Shown here: positions 11,708 to 22,963 of the stretch, one piece after another
Numbering within the stretch: position 1 is the first letter of the stretch
Layout of the letters: each line of letters opens with the position of its first letter
Assembly (NCBI GenBank): GCA_030435675.1
Contig: CM059622.1
Coordinates: 6,200,001 to 6,264,000 of the forward strand
Direction: 5' to 3'
DNA length: 64,000 nt
Source: Steinernema hermaphroditum
Lineage: Eukaryota; Nematoda; Chromadorea; Rhabditida; Steinernematidae
Position numbers and translations under genes: made by a program
The notes under the pieces: model-generated
Told to the model about the DNA's origin: nothing
The model's database searches: none
What the model saw: the letters and a program-made list of their open reading frames with translations, nothing else

Positions 11708-13496
11708 TGGGAACTCCAGTCTCGTACCCGCCAACACCACCCAACTTCCCAGTTTTCTCACTGACCATCCGTGCCGAAAACAAAATCAAAGTTATCGATG
11801 GCACTCCGCTGATCGTAAACGTCATCCGTCAAAATCTGTTCACTCATTATGGTCAGTGTGTTCTAGCGCAACGCACCTAATCTGTCTTATTCAGGTCACA
11901 TAAAGAAGGAAACGATTGGGAACGACGGTGAGACCTGCTTCAAACTCGCAGATCGTCCGTTCCAGGCAAACGGAGAATTCAAGCTCACCGTAAAGACCAA
12001 ATACTTCTTCACGCAGCTCATCACTGAACTGTACATCCACGGTTGGCAGCTGTGCCTTACAAGTGAACTCAGCCGATCGTTCGACTACTCGACGCTGTTC
12101 TTCCGCCAGTGTCCGCCCCCATTTCGGTACGATTCTTCCTGTCAAACTGCTAACTGACAGAAACTCCTTTTTAGTTCATTCTCCATTTGCTGCCTTAGTC
12201 TCAGCAGCATGGACAAGTTCCAGCTGATCAACGCGCCGAAACACCTGCATGATAGCCTTGTCAAGTGCGTCGGAAACCTCATACAGTCGAAGGAAACTCA
12301 CAGGAGCTGTTTTGAAGTAAAGATGAGCGGCACTCCTTGGGACTGCAGTACATTTTTTGAGGTGGCTCTCGAGCTCCTTTCCACCATACCTTACTGTTCT
12401 CGGTTTAGGCAGCTTCCACTCGCTCGATGTTGCTCAAGATTTTCCAAAATTTCCGACAGCAAGGATTCGCCTACCTAGGGACCGTGAATCTGAAGGGAAC
12501 GGCCGACAGTATCTTTTTCATTAACGTGATATATCGCCTGCTTCGTGCGCCTGAATCGAGCCTTTAGGATGGTTCTACCCTTTCTCATGAAGAGTACTGC
12601 ACCATTTCCCTGCATGGTAAAGATCGATTGCGCCTCACCGACTGTCCTGGGAGTCTCATCGACATGGTAGCCCAAACTGTGATGGATAAATGGCCTGGCG
12701 GACTCCAAGAACGTTCGCAGCACTCCGGCTGCGTCGAATTCAAGATGTATGGATATCCCTGGTTCTACTGCGCAACGACCGAGGCTGTCAATAGCCGCAT
12801 CTTCATCACGGCGTTGTTCCAGGAAAGTGTGAAAAATGGATGGAATCTGGTTACGGCTTTGAATATTTCCCGAAAGGCAAGCGACAAGGTGAGTTGTGGA
12901 GATTCTTTGCTTCCTACTGTTTCTATCTCTTTTTAGGTTGTGTTTGTCCTGCGCAAGTGCATTCCGATGACGGTTCCTCACTTCTGTATCGCTCCTTCCG
13001 GCCGCACAAAGATCAAGATCATTGGCGCGGACCGAGAAACCGAGCTGATCATAGTGGACGTCATCAAAAAGAGTTGGACACCGGGAATTCTAAGAGATAG
13101 CGTAAGTATTCGTCACAGATCCACTTTTTTTATTGCTTCTTTCAGAATATGCTCTTCCCCCAATACCGGGAGTTGAAGCTACTTGGCTGTCCTTGGGAAT
13201 CTGTGGTTCTCTCTCAGTCCTTTTCTCGTGGACGTCTTATGATGAACAGAATTTTGGCCGAATTGAATAAGCATGGCTGGACTGTGATCTGCTCAGCTGA
13301 TGTCTCTGCGAAGTTCACCGTCAGTCCAGAATCGCGTGTGAGCATGAACTACAATGAAAACAATCCATGCGATGCTCACTCCTGGTTCCTAGCGAAAGTT
13401 TCCGTCGTGAACAACCAGGAAAACGCTAGTGCACCTCCGTCTTCCGTCGGATCTGGCGATTCTCCTCCATCCTACAACGAAGCCGTGAAGTTGTAA
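11708..13496 (+). CDS. Four-module repeat protein with C-terminal PPxY motif, function unknown
   Basis: Starts at ATG 11708 just behind an acceptor (cttgcag|gtcATG), probably trans-spliced or after a 5'UTR intron, and ends at TAA 13494-13496. Six short introns join in frame. The product carries four copies of a roughly 110-130 residue module. Each has a leading segment like VIDGTPLIVNVI, a central F(K/E)xK(L/M)xGxPW-like motif (FKLADRPF, FEVKMSGTPW, VEFKMYGYPW, LKLLGCPW) and a trailing (H/Q/N)GW motif (IHGWQL, QQGFAYL, KNGWNL, KHGWTV). A proline-rich start (SYPPTPPNF) and a tail PPSYNEAV that could bind WW domains frame the modules. No signal peptide or membrane helix is seen, so it is probably cytoplasmic. 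I do not recognise a named family. Confidence 0.8.
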
Positions 13497-13968
13497 ATAC
13501 ATTGTTTTGTTACACCGCTTATATATTTGTTAACCTTCTCACCAAGCTTCGTGTAATGAACTCTTCAGTCGTAATTCTGTGTATTCTTGCATTGGTTGAG
13601 ATTTTGCCTTGTATCGTTGTTGCCGTTATGGTATAGTTGATGCCAGTTATGGTATGAACCTATGACCACACAACAGTGCCCCAAATTTCCCCACTTCAAC
13701 GGATTTGGACAGGCATTTAAAGCTTCTTGTTGTATTTCTTCCTCGTATTATAATCGACACATGTATAATCTGATTAGCAACGGAAAAACTCTAGTCACGG
13801 AAATGCATCTTTCTATCCTTTGCATGCAAACACTTTTGGTCCTACAAACACATAGCATATTCTATTCCTGGTGATCTGGATTCATCTCTTCATAATTGCA
13901 GAACGATCCTTCGGGGTTCCTTTCAGCACTGAACTACAACACTTTGTAGGAAAATACAGCTCTGTGAC
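13497..13968. other. Convergent intergenic region
   Basis: Lies between the 3' ends of the repeat protein (+) and the Ser-rich protein (-). AT-rich with no continuing open frame; probably 3'UTRs of the two genes. Confidence 0.5.
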
Positions 13969-15656
13969 TCACCTGAGATGGGAGAATTCGCTGTCGGTGG
14001 CGGTCACCTTTTCGTTGTGGTAGTCCCGTTTCTCGATGAGTCCGAATCCGCCTGAAAGGGGCGCTTTCCCTTTGAAGATATCCAGGCGGCTGACGGCGCT
14101 GATTCCTGAAGGCTCCGCACCCACGAGCACCATCTCGTCGTAGAAGAAGGCCTGCGCCGCCGACGTCGTCGGGTACGTCGCTGAGGAGCCGAACCCGTCG
14201 AGGGCGTTCCAGCGGCACGGACGGATATCGTCGAAGCCGAGGTAGAGCGACTCCGTGGCCGAGAGGTTGCCGTCGGCCGCCACAGCGATCTTATAGCGCC
14301 CATCGACGGTCAGCTCTCCGGAGGAGAAGCGGCTGAAGAAGAAAGCGTCATGGGAGAGTGAAGGACCGACGAACCTGTGCTTGCCCTTGGGATGCCACTG
14401 CAGTGCACAGATATCGGAGACCTTCCGGCGGTCGGAGAAGCTGAAGTCGCCGAGGCGTCCCGAGAGACCGGAGACCTTCGTGACGCGCTCCACAAAGAGG
14501 CGATCTTTCCCCACCTTCATCTGAAGGAAGTTCTTCGCCGCTTCAGACTTCTCACCCGCCGATGTATAGTGGCGAAGGATCGGCTGGACCTGAAGAGAGC
14601 GATCAGCTGAGGGGTTAGGGGAGCACTCACGGTGTAGAGCTCGATTTCCTCTTCGGCGTTCGCGGCGGCGGAGTAGACGTAAAAGCGGCTCCAGAGGGTG
14701 ATCTTCCCGTCGGGACTCACTTGGAGGGAGAGGTCCGAGGTGATGCTGACGGGCTCCTGGATGACGCACTCCACGTTCTCCTCATCTGCACAGTCCACAA
14801 GTTCTGGATCGAACAGGTAGAATGAAGAAGTGTCCTGTGTCGGCTCCGTCTTCAAAGAACTTCCAGAAGAAGGCTGCTCTGTGGTCTCCGGACTCAACGA
14901 CCTCACAGTGAATTCGCTCAGGCTTATTTGAGTGGGCTCGCACTGAAATTAGAGTCAACACTGTCCGTGGTTGCATGACTTACCTCCGACGTAGCCACAG
15001 AAGGCTCGACTTTTGCTTCACTCGAGCAAGGGAAGGCTCTGCGTCCGGAGAGGCACGCCTTCTTCAAGGACTCTCTGCTGACGGAGGACGAACGGCGCCA
15101 AGGCGAAGAGGACGCCTGCGTGCAGTTCGAGAGGAAGTCCATGGAAGAGACGCGAGGACGGCAGGAACGAGTGGCTGAACAGTACGGGAGGAAGAAGGAG
15201 GGCACCGACTCTTCCCTGCTTGGTTCATCCTCGGAGAACGACTCCGAGCGGTCATTCGAAGAAGAAGAAGCTTCAGAAGTGGAGACGTCGGAAGCAGAGG
15301 CGGAAAGGTCAGAAGCGGAGTCAGAGGAGTCAGAGAAGGCAGAGGAGTCTTCCGAAGTACGGGAAGAGCTCGAATACGAGCGGGAACGGGAGTATGAGCT
15401 TCTGGAAGTCGGGAAAGTCGCCCGAGAACGGGAGGACAGGCTTCCTGAAGTCGAGAAGGTCCTCGAGAAGGTGATAGGAGAAGACTCGCCGTCGGAAACG
15501 GAAACGGTCACATCGACATCCACTCGAGTGCGGTCCTGAAGTATCAAAAGATTAGTAGAGTTGGCAGAAGCGCCCCACCTCAGAATAATCGCTGCTTTCG
15601 GCGGATGTTCTTCTGCGTGCAGCTCGTCGGCGCCTCGGCTGTTGCGACTTCGTCAT
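13969..15656 (-). CDS. Unrecognised 520-residue protein with Ser-rich region
   Basis: Four exons join in frame: 15579-15656, 14984-15535, 14631-14942 and 13969-14589, all phase 0, giving 520 residues. The start ATG 15654-15656 opens a very basic N-terminus (MTKSQQPRRRRAARRRTS). Residues about 40-140 are almost pure Ser with Arg, Asp and Glu. The C-terminal half is compositionally normal and looks folded (for example LGDFSFSDRRKVSDICALQW). There is no signal peptide or membrane helix, so a nuclear or cytoplasmic location is likely. The Ser-rich stretch offers many possible phosphorylation sites. I recognise no domain. The opposite strand of the Ser-rich exon is also open as a Glu-rich frame, but only the minus strand shows splicing into downstream exons. 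Confidence 0.75.
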
Positions 15657-15900
15657 GTCGCTGGCGCTCGAAAATAACGAAATGGGACTCGACCGACCGA
15701 CTCGGCTTTAAAAGAAATTCAAAGGTGAGACTTCTTCTCGTCGCTGTCTCGAAAGGTCAATCAATGTCTGCAGTCTACAGACAGATTGCCTGTACCCTCT
15801 AAGATCTAACCCTTTACAAGGTTTACTATCGACAAGGCTAATGATCGAGCGAAGGAGTATGCTTCTCTGAATATTTATTTTAAATCCAAAACATCATCAA

Positions 15901-17834
15901 CTAAGCGCCACAGAGAACATCTTCTCTGTGCATCTTCTCCTCGGGACGACAATGAAAGTGGTCGGTGAACTCCTGCAGCTGACGAACCATCGCGTTCACC
16001 CGAATCTCCGCCCGAGGATGGGCATTGAAGAAGACTTCGCTCCATATTGCTTCGATATCGAGCTTGCTTCTGTACTCCTTGTAGCTCTCGCAAAAGACGG
16101 CCCCCAGTCCCTGGAAGTATAGATCGAGGTTCTGCTCCTTGTCTCCATGCAGCCTCTGGACCGCTCGAACACCCGCTCGAACAGACTGGATGTCAGCGAA
16201 TCCTTCGGCGGCCTTCATCGCTCCAGGAGGTTCCAGAGGGATGCAGTTCTCCGTTGGGCCTTCTTTCTAAGACCCGTTTAAGGCATGTGACGAGTTTGTA
16301 ATGTACCTGGCAGTGAGTGAAGGTGAAGCTACCGTAGTGCTCCTCATAGCACTCCCGACTCCGTTCGAGGAGAAGATTGAGGTCCGGGGCGTGGAACATC
16401 TCGTGTCCAATCGTTTGCCCAATGCTACCGTATTTGAACGCAAGAGGATATTCCGCTTTGTAGTCATAGATGAAAGGAGATGGAAAGAACTGAGGCTACG
16501 GTCTGCACACATTTTGGATTGCTTACGATTTCGTTCGTCGGCAAGAAGATAAAGGCGTTGTAGAGGTAGTAAGGAATCGTCGAAAGAGGAAATGACGACG
16601 ACACATAGGACTTGAAGTCGAAGTCGTCGTGGTGGAGCTTGAAGGAGTTGTGAGCGAAGCGGAAGATCGCTTTGTAGAAGAAGGGACAGGACTGCTCCTC
16701 ATTACTCAGCCTACAGAGTACATCCGCTAGAGGATGCTTGAATACGGTCACCTTTGCATCACGTCCGTGTCGTTGTGAAGCGCGAGAAACGTGGTTTGAA
16801 ACCAGCTGAGGGCCTCGTTCACCATCACCCCGTTCAGAAACTCCCGTGGCGCTCCGAAGTGAACGTGTTTCGATTCAAACAATCGCACGATTTTCGCTTT
16901 TTCCTTTTTTGTCACCCACGAGGTCTCCTAGACAGAATGATATGGATGTTCGATGATAAGGATACATTGATTTGGTGAGTGATCTCCCCCTTGATGTCGA
17001 AGGCCATTTTGTGAAGTTCATCGACTAGTTCCGGGCTGTGGACGAGATCTGGGTTGACGGGCAGAAGAATATGGGCATAGAGAAGATTCATATAAGAGGC
17101 GAAATCGAAGTTCAGATGACCAAAGGGATCGTCCTATTGAGGAGCAAACCATAGAGGAGCAGAACAATTCGACTCGACTACCGTACCTTTTCTCGAAGGA
17201 CTCCGCCATATTTCAGAAGCTTCTCCTCGACGCTTCGTTTTCCTCTCGAGGCCTCTTCCTTAAGCGTATCTCTATCGTATGTAACAGAAAACCGATCGAA
17301 TCTGAATCGCCGATTTGGGTCGACGACTGAGAAGAAGTCGCGGACGTGCTTCTGGACACCGTGGGGACACTTGGAGAAAGGCCTCACTGTTCGGACACTC
17401 TCTGCACAAGGAGATTCTAGGGGAATGGAAGTAAGTAGATACCTCGAGATTGATCAGTAGAGACGAATTCTATCGTTCTCTTTCTCACGGAGACACTAAT
17501 GTCAAAGTGTTGATTCACTCCGAAAGCAGCCAGATAGCCCGGCTGAGAAGGACGCTGACCGTGTTTGCTTGATCGACTCCGACAACTAGAGTCACCAGCC
17601 TAGAAGCATACAGTAAACTGCCCAGCTTAGTTAATTCATTACCTTTTCCAAGATCTTCATGACACTGTCTTTCCCATAGACTTTTAAATGAGGCACAGCT
17701 TCGACATAGAAACTAGAGCCGATTGGAATCTGCTTCCCGAGTGGAGTGGTGCAGGCATATTCCTGGAAATTCGAGCAGGGAGTACTCTCGGAATCTCCGA
17801 AAGCAGAGAGAAGCAGCAAGAGGAAAGGGAGCAT
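15901..17834 (-). CDS. Secreted M13 metallopeptidase (neprilysin-like)
   Basis: A secreted zinc peptidase of family M13. It starts at 17834 with MLPFLLLLLSAFGDSES, a signal peptide with no transmembrane anchor, then PCSNFQEYAC. Many short exons follow, including the ETSWVTKKEKAKI segment and YNAFIFLPTNEI. The active site GQTIGHEMFHAPD holds the HExxH zinc ligands, and EGFADIQSV holds the Glu ligand with its partner Asp. C-terminal WSEVFFNAHPRAEIRVNAM is also typical of M13. At roughly 550 residues it is shorter than the 700-750 of neprilysins. It ends CGA, whereas most relatives end with Cys-x-Val/Ile-Trp. With the zinc site intact it is probably active, cleaving small extracellular peptides. 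Nematodes have expanded this family, and a second relative lies at the left edge. Confidence 0.88.
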
Positions 17835-18943
17835 TGTTGGTGGAACCGCCGAAAGTGGTGTGACTCTCGATGGTTGTTAAGCGTCGGGCAAGAATTCCAG
17901 AAGAAGAAAAGGACAAAATTGCTTTTTAACGTCATAAGAAACATTTCTCAGGGATCGGTCTACAGATCGATCTTCATTTCCTTTGCTCGGAGTTGGAATA
18001 TGGATCGGAAATCAACCTTCTTCGCCTCCTTTCCGAATCCCTCGATTCTCCATAACAGCCAGTTTAGAAGACTTCTGAAGGCACAGTCTGCAGTCTGACT
18101 CCCGTAGACAGTCTGCACCCCTGCAATGACAGTCTAGACCGTCTGGGAGAGAGCAGCCCCATCGAACCGCAGTCGTTGGATGGGAGACAAGTCATGGCGC
18201 GACTCGTTACGGTAAGTGATACTTTTTCTGATCTGTCCCCTTTAGCCTTTAGCGAGGATCGACTCTTTTCAAAGACGCCGACGATCTTCTGATGGTCGTC
18301 AACCTCTCTATAGCTCAAAAAGAGAAGAAGTTCATTGATTATTGCTTAAATACAGGAAACGAGGACAGAAATTCTCTTCGTATAGGTCCCCGTCTAGACA
18401 TGTAGACGTCTGGCCACGAGTCTGAATTCCTCTGAATCCACATACCTTTATTGTCACAAAACAACTAGTACAAAAATCAAGAAACGACTTAGAAATTGTG
18501 CCGGAAGTTAAGCTATTTGTGATTCTATTGTCGAAGACGACATGTCTGGAGCCTGTCTACTGTGTAATCATATAAGACCTAGCCACCATTGAACACTCTT
18601 GCCAGGTGACATCCAAGCCGAGTCTCGTCCATTTTTCCATTCCAGTGTACCTTCCTGTCCTTCTCATACGTGCCTTTCGACTAGGAAGCAAAACACAAAA
18701 ACGGCTGACCGCGCAATTTCGGTGTTTTTGCAGTGTCTGAGGGATCTTGTTTGTTTGGGTTTATTGGCCCAACGTCCAAAAAAGTGGTCATCGAAGAGAT
18801 AACATCGGAAGACTTTATGTCGACGCCGTCTTCACTGTGCTTACTCGACTTGTGTTATCTTCGGGTAGCATGTGTCCGACTTCCACACCCTGGCACCGAT
18901 TGATATATCAGCGATATCGATGGACACTTATGTCTAGCTTCCG
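17835..18943. other. Intergenic region with clustered GTCT/AGAC motifs
   Basis: Upstream of the M13 gene. No coding exon is supported. The part between 18.08 and 18.42 kb is rich in GTCT and AGAC tetramers, including two GTCTAGAC palindromes. Confidence 0.45.
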
Positions 18944-19294
18944 CTATGTTTTCTTCTTTATAACAACAGCACGAATCTGGTCCCATTTGTGGAGCTCGTT
19001 ATAGATCATCTTCACCAACAGAGCTGCTTGTTTTGTGAGTCTAAGCTGGGCCTCTTCCACTCCTGCTTTTTTTGCCAGATTGTGCCCCATGAAGTATTGT
19101 CTTCCTTGCTCCTATGTGAAGTTTGGAAACGACTTTGTTATCCTCTGCAGCCTTGAAACACACAGAGGCGCAAGGAAATAATCCTCTTTTCTCCACTCAC
19201 TGTTTGTTCTTTGCTGTTTTCGAAAAAAACCACGTACGTAACCACGTTGCTCTCTTGTCACCAATCCGATTTGTTTTGCGAAGCGTGCATACAT
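18944..19294 (-). CDS. Small unrecognised 74-residue basic protein
   Basis: Exon 1 (19238-19294) and exon 2 (18944-19111) join in phase 0 across a 126-bp intron using donor tac|gtacgtgg and acceptor cacatag|gag. The product starts MYARFAKQIGLVTREQRGY and continues EQGRQYFMGHNLAKKAGVEE, then an amphipathic, probably helical stretch (LRLTKQAALLVKMIYNELHK) and a basic end VVIKKKT. There is no membrane span. The Met-Arg-Lys-rich start could be a mitochondrial presequence, but that is a guess. Without the intron the first frame would instead read on to NFT and stop, which gives a much less protein-like tail. I recognise no family. Confidence 0.55.
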
Positions 19295-19330
19295 AAGCCA
19301 AGTTCTTTGAATCTGTTCTGCTCAAAACGT

Positions 19331-19336
19331 TTATAA
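19331..19336 (+). promoter_or_regulatory. TATA-like box upstream of acid phosphatase 1
   Basis: TTATAA lies about 50 bases before the ATG at 19387, a normal distance for a core promoter with a short 5' leader. Confidence 0.4.
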
Positions 19337-19386
19337 GAGCAGCAGAGACCTGCAGCTCAAACACTCGTTTAAAGGGAATATTCTAG

Positions 19387-20871
19387 ATGAATATGCACGT
19401 GGCTAGTCTTCTTCTTCTGGCCTGTCTTTTAGCGTCAAGCGCCTCCTTCCCTACAGGCGCCAAACTGCTTCACATCCAAGCCGTAGGCCTGTCAATACCA
19501 ACGCTTTCCTACTGTAAAAGTTTCAGCTTTGGCGCCATGGTGATCGTACTCCTGTGGCCACCTACCCGACCGACCCTCACCAAGAAGATTCCTGGCCTGT
19601 TCCTTGGGGAGAACTCACTACGGTAGTCCCTAGTTCGTCGAAGAATACTATCGGCCGTCTTTTCAGAAGGGAATGTGGCAACACTACCAGCAGGGACTGA
19701 AACTCAAGGAGGAGTACATCGAGAAGGCGAAGTTCATCAGCGGCAACTACTCCATCAACGAGGTGCCGACGACCAGGGGAAATCAGGTCTAGGCCTCTTT
19801 TCAGATCTATATTCGCAGTTCGGACGTCACACGTAATCTCATGAGCGCCTACTCGAACATGGCCGGCTTCTACAGCAACTCCAAAGGAACCCACCCTCAA
19901 GAGAAGCAGTGGCCAGCGACTTGGTCTCCTGTCCCGGTCCACACAGTCCCTAAGGACATCGACTTCGTGGGTTCCTAGCAGCTTCTCTGGGAGACAGAGA
20001 GACATTTAGGCGATCTGGGCGCTTCCCTATTGCCCCCGAATGGCCCAACTCCAAAAGGATCAGTTCGAGTCGCCCGAATTCGTCGGCGCCATGGACAGAA
20101 ACAAGGTCCAAAACGAGATTACTGCTTCACCCCTTCCCCCATACACTCTTTAGGACCTCTTCCAACTGATCGAAGAAAACGGAAAAATGAAGATCACCGA
20201 CTTCTGGAAACTGTACACGTTCGCGAACACCCTCATGATCGAGCGCTACCACAACATGACTCTGCCCGAGTGGATCACGGAAGACGTGTACGGAAGGTCC
20301 AAGGCCATGGCCAACCAGGGCTTCGACTTCTTGTACGGAGGACCGGCCTTCGGAAAAGAAGAAGACGTCGAGATGATTTCCCTGAGCGGAGGAGAACTCA
20401 TCAAGGACATGATCGCCAACATCGAGAAGAAGATCAGTGGACAGAACAAACTCCTCTACCAGGTGTACTCCGGGGTATGTTCACCTCCGAGAAGAGGCCC
20501 TCCAACTCCTCTTACAGCATGACTCCACCGTCGCCGGACTGCTTAGAACCCTCGGGAACAAGGAAGCTGTTCTCGGCGATGACCACGCCGACTATGCCTC
20601 CGTCGTCGTCCTCGAGTTGTGGGAAGTGGCCAAGGATGACTTCTCCGTCAGAGTCCGCTATTCGAAGAACGCGGAGACTCCTTTCGTTACCATAACCCAG
20701 ACGGTCCACGGGTGTCCCAAGGCGGAGTTGTGTCCTCTGGAGGCATTCGTCGAAAATCGCCAGAAGTACATTGTCAAGGACATTCAGAAGGTGCGTCATG
20801 CAAATTAGCTCAATTGTGCTGATTCTCTCCAGGCTTGCGAATCGAAGGAGGAATACGACATCCCGTTCTAA
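19387..20871 (+). CDS. Secreted histidine acid phosphatase (copy 1)
   Basis: Histidine acid phosphatase, a secreted or lysosomal phosphomonoesterase. The leader [20 protein letters not shown] is a signal peptide. After intron 1 comes [20 protein letters not shown], carrying the catalytic RHGxRxP. Later exons give [65 protein letters not shown] and, behind an intron, [12 protein letters not shown] with the catalytic HD. All introns are 40-60 bp, including those in front of WALPY and HDST. The last exon ends [10 protein letters not shown] at TAA 20869-20871. Length is about 400 residues, typical of nematode members. No frame break is visible. A paralogue follows on the same strand 498 bp downstream. 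Confidence 0.92.
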
Positions 20872-21368
20872 GAGGACGAAGAAACATTTCTCTATTCATG
20901 GCTTGAAGTGGAATATAATAAATGACATACAACGCATTTCTCGTTTACTATTTGGTTAGGGACAGTTCTCGTCGCTGGAAAGATCCGACAGTGCCAAACA
21001 TGTCCAATCTAGAGCTTAAGCGTAAGTCTTTGTCGCAGCTCAAATTGTGTCCGTGTTTGTGCTTCCACTCACCACCCAGTGGACCGTTCTGTATTGTGTA
21101 TTCCGAAAAATACATCTACTTTGAGGCTGTAATTCTATCCCGTTTTAAATCGCACCCAATTACGTGTCTCCCACACATTCCGATTTGCATGAGTGGCGCC
21201 ACTAACGAGTGTTCCCGTTTGGATATTTATAAGTGTGTCACTCGGCGCTGAAGTTTTCATGTAGCTAAGCCAGCCGTATTGTGGTCCATCCAGCACAGAT
21301 TCATGAATTTCTGATATTTCGAGTCCGATCGACTTTGATACCATACTATAAACGATTTCCGAGTCAAC
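20872..21368. other. Spacer between the two acid phosphatase genes
   Basis: 3' region of copy 1 (AATAAA-like signal near 20.92 kb) and promoter region of copy 2. Nothing else is recognised. Confidence 0.45.
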
Positions 21369-22773
21369 ATGAATACAGCTGCGCTTCTGCTTACCGTAGT
21401 CGCGTTTAGCACGAACATTGCCCTCATCATCGGAGCCGACCTTCTTCTCATTCAATCAGTAGGCAATCACCTATTGGCCCCTATCAGAGTATTCTAGCTT
21501 TGGCGTCATGGTGACCGCGTTCCCGTTGGGACCTACCCGACCGACCCTCACCAAGAAGACGCCTGGCCTGTCCCCTGGGGAGAACTCACTACGGTAAGCC
21601 GCTCCACTTTCTGTCGAAATGACTCTCTTGCAGAAAGGAATGTGGGAACTCTACCGCCAGGGTGCCAAACTGAAGGAAGAGTACATAGAGAAGACGAAGT
21701 TCATCAGCGCCAACTACTCCGTCCACGAAGTAGTCAGAGTAGAAGAGAGCTTATGCATGAGTTTACTGTAGATTTACGTCCGGAGCACCGATACTCCCCG
21801 CACGCTCGTGAGTGCCTATTCCAACCTGGCCGGATTCTACAGCGACTCGAGGGGAACGCTTCCGGGAGAGGCCCGGTGGCCGATGCGCTGGACTCCGAAT
21901 ATATCAGTAACTAAGATAGTAGATGTTTTGGCCTCGCCCCATCTGTCGGCGAATGCGGGAACTCGAAGTAGAACAGCTCAGGTACCCGGGATTCAGCAAG
22001 TTTCTCAACGAGAACAAAGTGAGCCGATCGATCCGGATAGACTACCGTAGTCCTTGTAGGATCTGTTCGACCTGATCGAATCCAATGCCAAAACGAATGT
22101 CTCTCACCCCTTCGAAATGTACGACTTCGCGTACACTCTGGCGATCGAGCGGCTCCACGGACTGAAGCCGCCCGAGTGGGTCACGGACGACGTGTTCAAC
22201 CGATCGCTGCGTGTGGCCAACGATGAGTGGGACTTTCTCTTCGGAGCTTCGATGTTCGGAAAGGAGGAGAACGTCGAGTTGGTCTCTTTCGGATGTGGCG
22301 TCATCAAGGAGATGATCGAGAACATGGAGACGAAGATCAACGGCAGTGATGGCGGAAAGCACAAGTACAAGTACTACGCCTACTCAGGGGTGAACTGGCT
22401 GAAACATCTTCCAAAGAGAACTCCCGTTTCAGCATGACACCACAATAGGCTCCGTGCTGACGATAATGGGCGCAAAGGAGGCGATTCTCGGTCACACCTC
22501 GGCCGCCTACGGTGCTACCCTAGTCCTCGAGTTGTGGCGGATGGAAACGGATGTCTTCGCTGTGAGACTCCGTTATTCTAAGAACGCAGAAACGCCCTTT
22601 GAAACCATCACCGACAAGATCGAAGGATGTCCCCCAGACGAGTACTGTCCGTTTGAAGTTTTCGTCGCCAATCGCCGCAAATACATTCTAAAGGACATTA
22701 GGACGGTACGTGTTTATTGAATGCCATAGACTCTTCATGATTTCAGAGTTGTGAAGCCGAGAGCGAGGTGTAG
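21369..22773 (+). CDS. Secreted histidine acid phosphatase (copy 2), apparent frameshift
   Basis: Tandem paralogue of the previous gene with the same exon plan. Signal peptide [19 protein letters not shown], then [20 protein letters not shown] with the catalytic [55 protein letters not shown] with the catalytic HD, and end SCEAESEV at TAG 22771-22773. Near 21921-21930 the frame that reads [11 protein letters not shown] runs into a T-run (gatgttttgg). The homologous continuation [17 protein letters not shown] lies in another frame, and I found no splice pair that restores it. This is either a real one-base lesion or a homopolymer sequencing error. Both catalytic motifs are otherwise intact. 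Confidence 0.88.
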
Positions 22774-22963
22774 CTACTCGTATCCAACAGGAAGCAGTTG
22801 CCACCCAGTCGAGTCCACGTTATCGATTCTATTAACGTTGATAAAGCTTTTAAATGCCATAGAACATAATCTAGACCTATTACATGGCTAAAGAGGTTCG
22901 TCATTAGAGCTTCTTTGAGCTCTACAGCTCTACAGATTCCTCTGAAGTTTATTCATCCATCCA

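Noticed and set aside
15120..15539. Plus-strand Glu-rich frame of 139 residues
   Set aside because: It is the antisense of the Ser-rich exon; only the minus strand has splice joins into downstream coding exons and a matching first exon.
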